Of a stretch of DNA of 64,000 nt, positions 1 through 9,412 are shown piece after piece; position 1 is the first letter of the stretch, and each line of letters opens with the position of its first letter. This DNA comes from ZC4RG30 sp963777735 (GTDB lineage: Bacteria; Pseudomonadota; Gammaproteobacteria; Steroidobacterales; Steroidobacteraceae). The notes beneath the pieces were generated by a model. That model was not told the DNA's origin. It did not search any database and saw nothing but the letters and a program-made list of their open reading frames with translations. The position numbers and the translations under genes were made by a program. Location: positions 1,426,001-1,490,000 of the forward strand of contig CAVZRQ010000008.1 of NCBI GenBank assembly GCA_963777735.1, written 5' to 3'.

Positions 1-4
1 CCTG

Positions 5-955
5 CTAGGGAGCGGCCGACGCGGGCTTGGTAGCCGGATCCCAGTGTTCGGCGAGCCTGTTTCCTTCGATGCGATACATGTCGAACCAGGTCGAGGTGTA
101 AGTCTCGCCGACTCTGTGCGGATGTGGATGTTCGCGCATGGTTACCAGCACCACCATGTCACCTTCCGCGACGACGGCCACCAGCGGCGCGCGGATCGAT
201 GCTTCGATCGGCAAGTCCTTGCGCGCGGCGATAGTGGATTTGAATGCCTCGCGCCCGGAGTGATGGTTTGGATTGTGCTCGATGTAGTTCTGCGTGAGAG
301 TCAGATCAGCCACTTCTTCGCGACCGGCATCGATGGCCTGGCGCCACAGATCGAAGGCCAGACGCTTGTTCCTGGACAGTTCCGGAGTCGCGGCCTGGAG
401 AAGGGTGAGCTGGGCGTCGCCCGATACGCCAGTCACTCGCTGAGGCCCGCCTGCTTCGGGCCGGAGAACATCCGGCCCGGGAGGTCCTTGAATGGAATGC
501 CAATGCTCGGCCAGACGCCCGTTCTCGGCACGGAACAGGTTGAAATGCGTGGTGGTGTAGGTGCCGCTACCGCCAGGTTCCGGGAGTTTTTCAACGAAAG
601 TCATGACTACAAGGTCACCCTCTGCAACGAGGGCAACCAGAGGTGGTTCTATCAGCGCGGGAATCTGGTCGCGGCGCGGCACGACCGAAAAGATCTTCTT
701 GAACGCCGCGCGTCCCGTGGGCAGGAGCGGACTGTGCTGAATGTAATCCTCAGCGAGGAGTTTGTCGGCGAGCTCCACGTGACCGGCATTGACCACCCCG
801 CGCCACAGATCAAATGCGAGCCGCTTGTTCGCGGCCAGGCGTGGATCATTGCTATCAAGCTGCGACAGCGGTTCCGGATGACCGACGACTGCAGTTGTAC
901 TGCAGGCTGAGAGAATCACGACGCCCGCAGCAGCAAGCACTATCCATCGGCACAC
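5..955 (-). CDS. Exported lipoprotein with two tandem NTF2-like (SnoaL-type) domains
   Basis: This 316-residue protein starts at a GTG preceded by AGGAG at good spacing. It opens with a lipoprotein signal (hydrophobic run ending ILSAC, Cys18), so it is probably anchored in the envelope. Two homologous halves follow, about residues 43-165 and 196-310. Each begins NKRLAFDLWR, has a Y-I-x-H segment, then a VA(L/V)VAEGD strand, and ends RLAEHW. This is the SnoaL/NTF2-like cone fold, used by small hydrolases, isomerases and ligand binders, so no reaction can be assigned. The gene lies 28 bases after the CocE-like hydrolase on the same strand and is probably co-transcribed. The duplication is internal and recent-looking, because the two halves remain easy to align. 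Confidence 0.8.
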   Translation of the reverse strand: MCRWIVLAAAGVVILSACSTTAVVGHPEPLSQLDSNDPRLAANKRLAFDLWRGVVNAGHVELADKLLAEDYIQHSPLLPTGRAAFKKIFSVVPRRDQIPALIEPPLVALVAEGDLVVMTFVEKLPEPGGSGTYTTTHFNLFRAENGRLAEHWHSIQGPPGPDVLRPEAGGPQRVTGVSGDAQLTLLQAATPELSRNKRLAFDLWRQAIDAGREEVADLTLTQNYIEHNPNHHSGREAFKSTIAARKDLPIEASIRAPLVAVVAEGDMVVLVTMREHPHPHRVGETYTSTWFDMYRIEGNRLAEHWDPATKPASAAP

Positions 956-983
956 AGTCGTCTCCTGGCGATTCTTGCCCGGA

Positions 984-2712
984 CTACTTCTTCACGACGG
1001 GCAATCTGATCTGCGAGGCGTTCTTGCCGCCTTCGTGCACGGTCACTGTCTGCGCCGTGCCACTAGCTGGATCGGAGAAAGCCAGTGACAAACGGATGCG
1101 ATGCCCTGCCTTGAACACGTATGACATGGGCAGCAGCGCGAACTTCAGCTCGACGGCTTCGCCGCCCTTGAGTGGCGCGACATCGGCCTGGCGGGATGGA
1201 TGCCAGGGCAGACCACGGTTGTCGTAGGGCGCGGAGCCGAGCTTGCGCACAGAGGCGCGCAGACCACCGAGCATCTGGTAGCTCTTCGCCGTTCCGTCCG
1301 GCGCGACATCTTCAAGCTTCGCGATGACGTCGGCGTCGGCCGCGGCCGTGGAGATCCACAGCGAGACTACCGGGTCGCCGGTCACTTCCGTCTCCGACTG
1401 CAGCGGCGCGGTTTCATAACTCACGCTGCCCGCACCTGTGGTGACGCTGATGGAACTGATGCGCACCGGCGCGACCATCGGCGCCGCCAGCGTGCCGGAC
1501 TTCACCGGCTTGTCCGTGCTCAATGCCCTGGCCGTCAGAAAATAATCGGTCTGCCGGCTCTTCGGCGGCCAGGTTCGGGCGGTCTGCCACGCCTTGTCCT
1601 GTGTTGCGTTGTAGGTGAAGTAGGTGACAGGTTCTTCTTCCATCACGCCGTTCTTCACTCCTTTCAGCCAGAAGTCGAAGAAGCGCAGTTGCTCGATGTC
1701 GATGTCCATGCCCGCATCGCGCAGCGCCACATTCCAGCCGCAATGCGCTCCCGGCCCAACGATCATCTTGGTGCTGCCTGGGTTGAGATTGCGGAAAGTA
1801 GTGAACGCGCCATGCCTCGTGCCGGCCTCGTCCCAGTTTGCCGTCACCATTACGCCCAGGCCCGGCCGTTTCAGCGCCTGCAGGTGTGCGGAGGGATTGG
1901 TCACCATCCACCACGGCACGCTGAACACCGTCGACACCGAATCCCGATACGGCAACTGGCCGGGTGAATCGATATTTCCCGCATGGCTTGCGATGGCCTT
2001 GGCGAGTTCTTCTGCGCCAGCAGGCCCATCGACCGCGACTGCCGACATGTCACGTTGTGCCACCTGGTTGGTGCCGCCTTCCGCAGTAGGCGTGCCCACG
2101 TTCGCCTTCGCCGCCATGCCGCCCAGCACCCATACCGGGTAAGGGTCGAACTCCGCACTCTGCGGGACGATGGCCTTCAGCGATGGCGGACGCGTGGTGG
2201 CCGCCTGCATCTGGCTGCCGCCCACGGCCGAGCAACCCCACATGCCGATGTTGCCGTTGCTCCAGGCCTGCTTGGCGAACCATTCGGTCGCATCGTAGGC
2301 ATCGCTTCTTCGCCGGGTCGATCCACTCGCCGCGGTTGTAGCCCTTGTTGGAACCGTAGGAGGCATACACGCCCCGGAAATCGACTACGGCCACGTTGTA
2401 GCCGTGCTTGATGAGAGATTCCATCGGCGTGGTCCGGCCCCGCCGGTTGTAGGGCGTGTGGCTCCAGATCACCGGCAGCTTCTCGCTGGCTACTGCGCCA
2501 TCTTTCGTCGGCCGGTACAGATCGGCGGCCAGCTTCACGCCATCGCGCATCGGAATGTAGAAGGAAGTTCTTTCCACACCGTCATAAGTCGCCGTGGAAT
2601 AACCCGCGTACTGGCCCGGCTTCGAAACCCGCGCGGGCGTCTGCGCAAACGCCGAAGCGAGCGTTGCAGCCATCGTTGCGGCCGCGATGCCGATGGAAAT
2701 GCGCCGATTCAT
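984..2712 (-). pseudogene. CocE/NonD-family exported hydrolase, broken by one frameshift
   Basis: Read with one correction this is a 575-residue exported hydrolase of the CocE/NonD (X-Pro dipeptidyl-peptidase S15) family. A Sec signal ending ASAFAQ is followed by an alpha/beta-hydrolase domain with the opening MRDGVKLAADLYRP, the nucleophile elbow G-C-S-A-V-G-G, and a C-terminal jelly-roll typical of the family. The N-terminal frame runs from 2712 and the C-terminal frame ends at 984. They change near 2304, between DPAKK and DAYDATEW, where one extra base sits. Nothing else is damaged, so this is either a very recent mutation or a sequencing indel. The family cleaves acyl esters and amides; the substrate is unknown. 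The NTF2-like lipoprotein follows directly. Confidence 0.82.
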
Positions 2713-3006
2713 TGATTATCCCCATCTTGTCAGTGGTTCTCGTGAGCACGAGAGGCGCCGGAGATCCTACGGGTTTCGTGCGGCAACCGACAGTGCTTCG
2801 GGGAAGGCTGGTATCGGCCTGAATGACGACATGAGGGATCGGAGCTGCGATGTTTCGCTCGGGCTCCAGCTTCCCCCGCACGCCGGCACCGTGTTAGTTT
2901 GCGTGGAGCAGTTGGTTCGCATCATCCACACAAAAGAAGAATGGTGACGCGGTCTGGCCGCAGGCTGCGGCCAGCTTGGAAAACCATAGGGAATCGGGGG
3001 CAAGAC

Positions 3007-3411
3007 ATGCGAGTTTCGCGCATTGCAGCAATGGTCGTGGCAGGGTGGATCTGCGTCCTGGGGTCGGCGTCGGCCCAGGTGGGCCATCCCGTCAAGGGCA
3101 GCTGGGTAGGCTATTGGGGACCTGGCGACAAAGATCAGCGCCGGCTTGTACTGAGCATGGAATGGCAGGACAACAAGATCGTGGGTGTGATCAATCCCGG
3201 TTCGAAGGCCGCGCAGGTGAAGCGCGCCGACATCAACTACGAAAATTGGACGCTGGTGCTGGAGGCCGACATGCCCAATGCGTCAGGCATGCCGGCGCGA
3301 TGGGTCGCCACGGGCAAGCTCGAAAATCTCGGGTCATGGAACAACCGCCGCTACAGCGGCACGTACACCTTCGGCCCGGAGACCGGGAAATTCACTGTCA
3401 CTCTGCAATGA
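3007..3411 (+). CDS. Small exported protein of unknown function
   Basis: The protein has 134 residues. I chose the ATG at 3007 because it begins a clean Sec signal (MRVSRIAAMVVAGWICVL, cleavage after ASAQ); an upstream in-frame start would add an unlikely basic leader. The mature part is short and beta-rich, with the pattern GSWVGYWGPGDKDQRRLVLSMEW, and ends in a GTYTFGPETGKFTVTLQ strand, which looks like a small barrel. It is first of three closely spaced genes with the DUF6152 protein and the 275-residue protein downstream. I do not recognise the family, and no catalytic motif is evident. Confidence 0.72.
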   Translation: MRVSRIAAMVVAGWICVLGSASAQVGHPVKGSWVGYWGPGDKDQRRLVLSMEWQDNKIVGVINPGSKAAQVKRADINYENWTLVLEADMPNASGMPARWVATGKLENLGSWNNRRYSGTYTFGPETGKFTVTLQ

Positions 3412-3440
3412 CCTCTGCTTCAGCGCAGGAGATCCGCAAC

Positions 3441-3851
3441 ATGAAGACATTTCGCACTGCTGTGGCCGCACTATCGATCGCGGGGTTGCTCGCGATACCG
3501 GTTCACGCCCATCACTCCTTCGCCGCCGAGTTTGACGCGGACAAACCCGTCAAGCTGAGCGGTACGATCACGAAGGTCCAGTGGCGCAATCCGCACACGT
3601 ACTTCTACATCGACGTGCAGGACGAGAAGGGTGCGACGCACAACTGGGCCCTTGAACTCGGCAGTCCGAACGGTCTGGCGCGCCGCGGCTGGACGCGCGA
3701 TACGCTGAAGATCGGCGACTCCATCTCGGTCGAAGGTTCGCGGGCACGCGACAACAGCTACAAGGCGAATGCCACGAACGTCACGCTGGCGGGTGGCAAG
3801 CGTCTGTTCAATGGCACCAACGAAGACGACGCTGCGGCGGACGCGAAATGA
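3441..3851 (+). CDS. DUF6152 family exported protein
   Basis: This 136-residue protein has a Sec signal ending PVHAHHSFAAEFD. The HHSF motif just after the cleavage site is the hallmark of DUF6152 proteins. The rest is an OB-like beta barrel: LSGTITKVQWRNPHTYFYIDV, then a NWALELGSPNGLARRGW strand and GDSISVEGSRARD. The function of the family is unknown; the mature N-terminal histidines suggest metal binding, but that is inference. Its stop overlaps the start of the next gene by four bases (ATGA), so the two are translationally coupled. Two more DUF6152 genes lie at 58.1-59.1 kb. Confidence 0.85.
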   Translation: MKTFRTAVAALSIAGLLAIPVHAHHSFAAEFDADKPVKLSGTITKVQWRNPHTYFYIDVQDEKGATHNWALELGSPNGLARRGWTRDTLKIGDSISVEGSRARDNSYKANATNVTLAGGKRLFNGTNEDDAAADAK

Positions 3852-4675
3852 AAACGTCTGGCGCATTTCGGGCGGCAACATCCGCCATCGCTGCCGCCGG
3901 CGTGATGCTGATGCTTGCCACAGCGCACGCCGCCGCTCCGGCGCCCACAGCGCCGCCTGAGCCGACGCCACGCCTGGCCGATGGCACGGTGGATCTGGGC
4001 GGCGACGGGATCTGGAGCCTTCCCTGGGTCACGAACCTCAGCAAGCGCGTCATCGACCAGAAGACCGGACAGCCCACGCCGGACGCCATTCCGTACCTGC
4101 CCTGGACCAAGGCGATGAACGCCTATTCGACCAAGACCAGGAGCGCCTACGACCCGCAGGGTTTCTGCCTGCCGCCCGGAATCCCGCGCGCGTTCGGCAC
4201 TCCCTACCCGGCGCAGTTCATCCAGCAGCCGAAGCGGATCATCGTGATCTTCGAGGGCGGCGCCCACATCTGGCGCGAGATCTTCATGGATGGCCGGCCA
4301 CATCCGAAGGACCTGACGCCGACCTACATGGGGCACTCCGTGGGGAAGTGGGAGGGTGACACGCTGGTTATCGACACCGTGGGATTCAACGAGCGCACGT
4401 ACCTGATGTACGACGGCTACTTCCACACCGACAAGCTGCACACGATCGAGCGCATCACGCGTCCCAACAAGGGCACGCTACGCTACGAAGTGACCATCGA
4501 TGACCCGGCGGCCTACGAGCGGCCCTGGACCGCGGCCTGGGAAATCAGGTGGACGCCGGGCGAGAGCCTCACCGAATACATCTGCCAGGACGAGAACCAG
4601 TACATGATCGACCTGAAGGACGAATTCGGGGAGCCGTTCTTCAAGGCCACGGCTGCTGAGGGCGAATCCGACTGA
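3848..4675 (+). CDS. Exported protein, family often linked to DUF6152 genes
   Basis: A 275-residue protein with a Sec signal (MLATAHAAAPAP). The body contains GGAHIWREIFMDGRPHP, then GHSVGKWEGDTLVIDTVGFN, then HTDKLHTIERITRP, and closes with a DDPAAYERPWTAAWEI strand and a CQDENQYMID segment. The same order of blocks recurs in diverged form in the exported protein at 27.5-28.8 kb (IGFWDGNTLITWTSNIQ), so they are distant paralogs. I know of no assigned activity. Four-base overlap with the upstream DUF6152 gene supports one operon and possibly a physical partnership. It converges on the RND operon 48 bases away, and I see no clear terminator between. Confidence 0.75.
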   Translation: MKTSGAFRAATSAIAAAGVMLMLATAHAAAPAPTAPPEPTPRLADGTVDLGGDGIWSLPWVTNLSKRVIDQKTGQPTPDAIPYLPWTKAMNAYSTKTRSAYDPQGFCLPPGIPRAFGTPYPAQFIQQPKRIIVIFEGGAHIWREIFMDGRPHPKDLTPTYMGHSVGKWEGDTLVIDTVGFNERTYLMYDGYFHTDKLHTIERITRPNKGTLRYEVTIDDPAAYERPWTAAWEIRWTPGESLTEYICQDENQYMIDLKDEFGEPFFKATAAEGESD

Positions 4676-4723
4676 AGCGGATTTCGCCGAAGCGAAGGCA
4701 GATGCGCTTCACCTATCTGCGAT

Positions 4724-7700
4724 TCAGGTAGTCAATGCCGGGCCACTGCCCTGCACCACACGCACGCGCGGCACCCTGGGTTCGCGCGAGAACCTTGTCG
4801 CGAGTGCACGGCAAAAAACATAGAACACCGGCGTGAACACCAGTCCGAACGCCGTCACGCCGATCATGCCGTAAAACACCGCTACGCCCAGTGCCTGGCG
4901 CAACTCGGCGCCTGGCCCGCTGCCAAAGGCCAGCGGGATCACACCAAATACGAAAGCGGCCGAGGTCATCAGGATCGGGCGCAGCCGCGTGCGTGCAGCC
5001 TCGATCGCTGCCTGGGTGGGCGTGACGCCGCGTTGCTCCTCGGCCTGACGCGCGAACTCGACAATCAGGATCGCGTTCTTGGCTGCCAGCCCCACCAGCA
5101 CCACCATCCCGATCTGGGTCAGGATGTTGTTGTCGAGCCCAAGCAGGTTGACGCCGAGCAACGCCGCCAGCAGGCACATCGGCACGATCAGGATCACGGC
5201 CAGCGGCAAAGTCAGGCTCTCGTACAACGCTGCCAGGAAGATGAACACGAACGCGACGGCGAGCGCGAAGGCCAGGGTGCTGGCATCGCCGGAGGTCTGT
5301 TGCTGATAGGCCATGTCGGTCCATTCGAAGCTCATGCCTGACGGGAGGGTTTCACTTGCCAGGCGCTCCATCGCGGCAAGCGCCTCGCCAGAGGAATGAC
5401 CGGCCGCGGTATCACCGGTGATGTCTGCCGCGGGATAGAGGTTGTAGCGCAGCACCCGGTGCGGCGCGGTGACGGGACGCAGCGTGGCCACGGCATCGAG
5501 CGGCACCATGCTGCCGGAAGTGGAGCGTGTCTGCAGCCTGCCCACCCAGTTCTGATCCTGACGCCAGTCGGCATCACCCTGCGCGATCACCTGAAAGGTG
5601 TGGCCCAGCAGATTGATGTTGTTGACGTACGTGCCGGCGAGGTACGTCTGCAATGTGGCATAGACATTGCGCGCCGGCACACCCAGCATCTCTGCCTTGT
5701 CGCGATCCACCACGGCGTCGAGTGACGGATTGCGCGTATTGAAGTTCGTGAAAGCCTGGCCGATGGCCGGATCCGCGTTAGCCGCTTCCACCAGCGAGTT
5801 CACAGCGGACTCGAGCGCCCGGTAGCCCTGACCACCACGATCCTCCACCATCATGCGGAAGCCGCCCGTCGACCCCAATCCCCGCACCGAGGCCGGCAGC
5901 GTGATGCGGATGTCGCCCGCCGTGACCACAGCGAGGCGCTTTCGCAGTTCGGTGGCGATTACCGTGGCAGTCAACCCCTTGGGCAGGCGCTCCTCGAACG
6001 GATCAAAGATCGCCCAGATCTGTCCGGAATTGGTGGCGTTGCTGAAGGTGATGCCATCCATGCCGGAATACACCGACGTGTGGCGTACGCCCGGTGTATC
6101 CAGAATGATCGGCAGCACCTGCTGCACGATGGCGTCGGTGCGTGCGAGGCTGGTGCCCGGCGGCATCGTGATCGATATGGCGACATTGTTCTGATCCTGC
6201 ACGGGGATGAAGCCGCGCGGCGTGTCGAGAATGCGCCAGCCGGTCAGTGCAACGAGGCCGATAAACAACAAGCCGACCAGTGCGCTCCGGCGCAGCAGCA
6301 CAGCCGTACCTCGACCATAACTTTGCGACATCCTCTCCATCCAGCGGTTCAACACTTCGCCGAAGGCGTGCAGGCGGCGGCCGATCGCGGTCGAACCGGT
6401 GCTGGATTCATCGTGGGGCTTCAGCAGGATGGCCGCCAGCGCTGGCGAAAGCGTCAGCGACACGATCAGTGAAATCACGGTAGCAGAAGCAATCGTCAGC
6501 GCGAACTGCTTGTAGAACTGGCCGGCGATTCCACCCATGAATGCCGTCGGCACAAACACGGCGATCAATACCAGCGCGATTCCGATCAGCGCGCCGCCGA
6601 CTTCGTCCATCGTCAGATGCGCAGCTTGCCGCGGTGCCATGCCGGCGCGCAGGTGGCGCTCGACGTTTTCGACCACAACGATGGCATCGTCCACGACGAT
6701 GCCTATCGACAACACCAGCGCGAACATCGACAGGTTGTTGAGCGAGAATCCAAAGGCGGACATCACCGCCAGCGTACCGATCAGGGATACGGGAATAGCC
6801 AGCAGCGGTATCAGCGCGGTACGCCAGCGTTGCAGGAACAGCACCACGACGATCACGGCCAGCAGCATCGCCTCCAGCAGCGTGCTGCGCACGGCTTCGA
6901 CCGCGGCGGCCGTGAACGACACCGGATCGAAGATGATCTCGTAGGCCACGCCAGGCGGGAATTCCCGCTCCAGCTCCGTCATCGTGTCGCGAATGTTTTT
7001 CCAGGTCTCGATGGCATTGGTGTTGGGAGCCTGGTTCACACTGAGCGACACCGCGGGTTCCACGTCCTTGTAGGCGTTGATCGCATAGTTCTGCGCGCCC
7101 AGCTCCACCCGGGCCACATCTCCGATGCGCGTCAGCCGCCCCTGTGCATCACGCTTGATGATCGCCTGCGCGAACTCCTCTGCGGACGAAAGCCGCCCCT
7201 GCGCCCGGACGTTGAGCTGGTAGGCAGCGGGCGAGTCATTGAATGGCGGCCCGCCGATGGCGCCGCCGGCCACCTGCAGGTTGTTGTTGCGCAGCGCCGC
7301 GACAATCTCCTGCACCGTCAGATCCCTGCTCGCGGCCTTCTCGGGATCGATCCAGACGCGCATCGCGTAGTCGCGTGCCGCATTGGTCGTGACATCGCCG
7401 ACGCCCGGTGTTCGCAACAGCCGCTCGCGCACCTGCAGGCTTGCGTAGTTGGCGATGTACTTGCGATCCACGCTGCCATCTGAGGTGAACATGTGCACGA
7501 TCAGCAGCGTGTCGTTCGAGCCCTTGCGTACGGTGATGCCGAGATCGCGCACTTCCTGCGGCAGTTGTGGCAGCACGGTCTGGATGCGGTTCTGCACCTC
7601 CACCTGCGCGATGTCGACGCTGGTACCCGGCTTGAACGTCACGCTGATCGACATTCGCCCCTCGCCAGTGGACGAGGACGACATGTACAGCATGTTCTGG

Positions 7701-7921
7701 ATGCCGTTGATCTGCTGCTCGAGCGGCGCCGCAACGCTTTCTGCGATCTCTTCTGCCGTGGCGCCGGGATAGATGGCGCTCACCGATACGGTGGGGGGCG
7801 CGATCTGCGGATACTGGTCCACAGGCAGCGTGAGCCAGGCGATCAGCCCGGTCAGCGTGATGACTACGGATACGGCCGCTGCAAAGATCGGCCGATCGAT
7901 GAAGAAATGCGAGAGCCTCAT
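4724..7921 (-). CDS. RND efflux pump inner-membrane permease (HAE1 type, AcrB/MexB-like)
   Basis: The protein is 1,065 residues, the normal length for a hydrophobe/amphiphile efflux (HAE1) permease. It begins with the classic cytoplasmic helix plus TM1 (FFIDRPIFAAAVSVVITL). The proton-relay pair appears in TM4 as GIVVDDAIVVVENVERHL near residue 405, and the docking and pore repeats keep the twofold internal symmetry (SIYPGATAEEI and related). It pumps hydrophobic compounds out in complex with an adaptor and an outer-membrane channel. The start overlaps the stop of the adaptor gene by four bases. No outer-membrane factor is encoded nearby, so a TolC-like partner must come from elsewhere. Substrate cannot be read from the sequence. 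Confidence 0.95.
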   Translation of the reverse strand: MRLSHFFIDRPIFAAAVSVVITLTGLIAWLTLPVDQYPQIAPPTVSVSAIYPGATAEEIAESVAAPLEQQINGIQNMLYMSSSSTGEGRMSISVTFKPGTSVDIAQVEVQNRIQTVLPQLPQEVRDLGITVRKGSNDTLLIVHMFTSDGSVDRKYIANYASLQVRERLLRTPGVGDVTTNAARDYAMRVWIDPEKAASRDLTVQEIVAALRNNNLQVAGGAIGGPPFNDSPAAYQLNVRAQGRLSSAEEFAQAIIKRDAQGRLTRIGDVARVELGAQNYAINAYKDVEPAVSLSVNQAPNTNAIETWKNIRDTMTELEREFPPGVAYEIIFDPVSFTAAAVEAVRSTLLEAMLLAVIVVVLFLQRWRTALIPLLAIPVSLIGTLAVMSAFGFSLNNLSMFALVLSIGIVVDDAIVVVENVERHLRAGMAPRQAAHLTMDEVGGALIGIALVLIAVFVPTAFMGGIAGQFYKQFALTIASATVISLIVSLTLSPALAAILLKPHDESSTGSTAIGRRLHAFGEVLNRWMERMSQSYGRGTAVLLRRSALVGLLFIGLVALTGWRILDTPRGFIPVQDQNNVAISITMPPGTSLARTDAIVQQVLPIILDTPGVRHTSVYSGMDGITFSNATNSGQIWAIFDPFEERLPKGLTATVIATELRKRLAVVTAGDIRITLPASVRGLGSTGGFRMMVEDRGGQGYRALESAVNSLVEAANADPAIGQAFTNFNTRNPSLDAVVDRDKAEMLGVPARNVYATLQTYLAGTYVNNINLLGHTFQVIAQGDADWRQDQNWVGRLQTRSTSGSMVPLDAVATLRPVTAPHRVLRYNLYPAADITGDTAAGHSSGEALAAMERLASETLPSGMSFEWTDMAYQQQTSGDASTLAFALAVAFVFIFLAALYESLTLPLAVILIVPMCLLAALLGVNLLGLDNNILTQIGMVVLVGLAAKNAILIVEFARQAEEQRGVTPTQAAIEAARTRLRPILMTSAAFVFGVIPLAFGSGPGAELRQALGVAVFYGMIGVTAFGLVFTPVFYVFCRALATRFSREPRVPRVRVVQGSGPALTT

Positions 7922-9078
7922 TTCGGCAGTGAAAGCGTGCTGGTCTCGCCACGCGACACGCCGGAGGGGAATGCCGTCACGGTACCTTCGGTGACTGTCA
8001 CCTTGCGGCCCGCGCGGGCGCGCTGCACTCCGCTGATAATCACGCGATCCGTTGGCGCAAGCCCGCCCCGGATTACACGCAGCCCGTCAATCAACCGCCC
8101 GGGCGTCACGACTTTCTGCAGGACGGTACCTTCGGAATCGACTGTGTAGACGACCTGCCGTGTCTGGTCTGTCACGATCGCTTCGTCCGGCAACACCAGC
8201 GCGTCGAAGGGCGCGGAAGAATACAGCCGCATCTGCCCGAACATGCCCGGCGAAATGAAGCCATCCGGGTTGTCGATCACCGCCCGGCCGCGAATGGTGC
8301 CCGAACTGCGGTCGAGCGCGTTGTCGATGAAATCAATGCGACCCTTCCAGCGGTACTCGGTCTCGTCCTGCAGCCGGATCTCGACCGGACTGCGGCGCGC
8401 GCCGTCGCCTTCGCGCCGATACCTGAGCAGCGCCGATTCGGGCGCATCGAACAAGAAGCGGATCGGGTTCTCGCTGACAATGGTGGTGAGCAGTGTGGTG
8501 TCGGCCGCCACAATGTTGCCAGCCGCGAGGCGACGGAACGAGGCGCGGCCCGCGATCGGCGCAGTGACCCGCGTAAACGAGAGATTCAGTTCGTGGGTGG
8601 CCACTGCTGCTTCGGCTGCGGCGAGACTGGCCGCTGCCTGCAACTGCGCGGCGGCGCGCAGCTCGGCCTGGGACGCACTGACCAGTTTCGATTCCAGCAA
8701 TGTCTGCGCACGCTTGAGCTCTGCGTCTGCGTTCGCCAGCACGGCGCGCGCGCCTGCCACTTCCGCTTGCGCGCGGGCAAGCGTTGCGGCAAAGGGACGC
8801 GGGTCAATGTTGAACAGCAGCTGGCCTTTCTGCAGCAGTTCGCCATCCCTGAAGTGGATGGACTCGATCAGGCCGCCAACACGGGGCCGCACATCCACGG
8901 TCTCCACGGCTTCGAAGCGGCCGGAGTAGTCGTCCCAGTCTGAAACACGCTGGCTCAATGGGACCGCCACGACGACGTTGGGCGGAGCCTGCACGGGCAC
9001 CACCGGGTCTGTGCAGGCCGCGGCGAGCAATGCAATCGCCAGAGCGGCGGACAGCAATCTTGTATCGGTTCTTTTCAT
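7918..9078 (-). CDS. RND efflux periplasmic adaptor subunit (membrane fusion protein)
   Basis: This 386-residue protein is a lipoprotein-type adaptor: the signal ends IALLAAACTDP, giving a lipidated Cys. Then come the barrel-sandwich half-motif VRPRVGGLIESIHFRDGELLQKGQLLFNIDPRPF, an alpha-hairpin with AQAEVAGARAVLANADAELKRA heptads, the second half-motif around APIAGRASFRRLAAGN, and the beta-barrel and membrane-proximal domains. I set the start at 9078 (MKRTDTRLL) rather than an upstream in-frame codon because it begins the signal peptide. It is the first gene of the pair and is coupled by ATGA overlap to the permease. Confidence 0.93.
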   Translation of the reverse strand: MKRTDTRLLSAALAIALLAAACTDPVVPVQAPPNVVVAVPLSQRVSDWDDYSGRFEAVETVDVRPRVGGLIESIHFRDGELLQKGQLLFNIDPRPFAATLARAQAEVAGARAVLANADAELKRAQTLLESKLVSASQAELRAAAQLQAAASLAAAEAAVATHELNLSFTRVTAPIAGRASFRRLAAGNIVAADTTLLTTIVSENPIRFLFDAPESALLRYRREGDGARRSPVEIRLQDETEYRWKGRIDFIDNALDRSSGTIRGRAVIDNPDGFISPGMFGQMRLYSSAPFDALVLPDEAIVTDQTRQVVYTVDSEGTVLQKVVTPGRLIDGLRVIRGGLAPTDRVIISGVQRARAGRKVTVTEGTVTAFPSGVSRGETSTLSLPK

Positions 9079-9163
9079 GCTGAAGTCCGGGCGCCTGGCC
9101 GATTGTCCGCGCAACAATAGCAGTCTACAGTCCACGGCGGACGCCAGCCGCTCACTCGCCGCC

Positions 9164-9412
9164 TTAGCGGAGTCGCTCAACACGTCGGCGATACTCGCCC
9201 CCGTTGTCTCCGTTGATGCGCCTTTCCCGCGTACCGTTGTTGGTCCCGACCTTGAGGTCCGCGCCAGTCACCGGCTTCGCTTCGACCCGGGTCTCGCGCT
9301 CGAACGCATGCGATTTGTCGGTGTTGCGGTAGTAGCGGTACAGCGCCCAGTACAGTCCCGTGGCACCCGCGGGACCCAGCAATAGCAGCGCCAGACTGCC
9401 GCCATCATTCAT
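9164..9412 (-). CDS. Small single-span membrane protein
   Basis: An 82-residue protein starting MNDGGSLALLLLG. One membrane helix (about residues 6-26) is followed by YRYYRNTDKSHAFERETR and a charged tail rich in Arg and Asn. Its ATG overlaps the TGA of the zinc-ribbon gene by four bases, so it is coupled to that gene. It is too short for domain recognition; the membrane anchor and the coupling suggest it is a third component of the SPFH/zinc-ribbon module. The RND adaptor gene starts 85 bases downstream on the same strand. Confidence 0.65.
   Translation of the reverse strand: MNDGGSLALLLLGPAGATGLYWALYRYYRNTDKSHAFERETRVEAKPVTGADLKVGTNNGTRERRINGDNGGEYRRRVERLR

Noticed and set aside
44..910. 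Long open frame opposite the NTF2-like lipoprotein gene
   Set aside because: It is the antisense of a gene with clear domain repeats and signal; composition is rich in Arg/Gly/Pro as expected for a GC-rich shadow.
1200..1967. Plus-strand open frame across the CocE-like gene
   Set aside because: Arg-rich shadow with no signal, domain or ribosome-binding site; the minus strand carries the hydrolase motifs.
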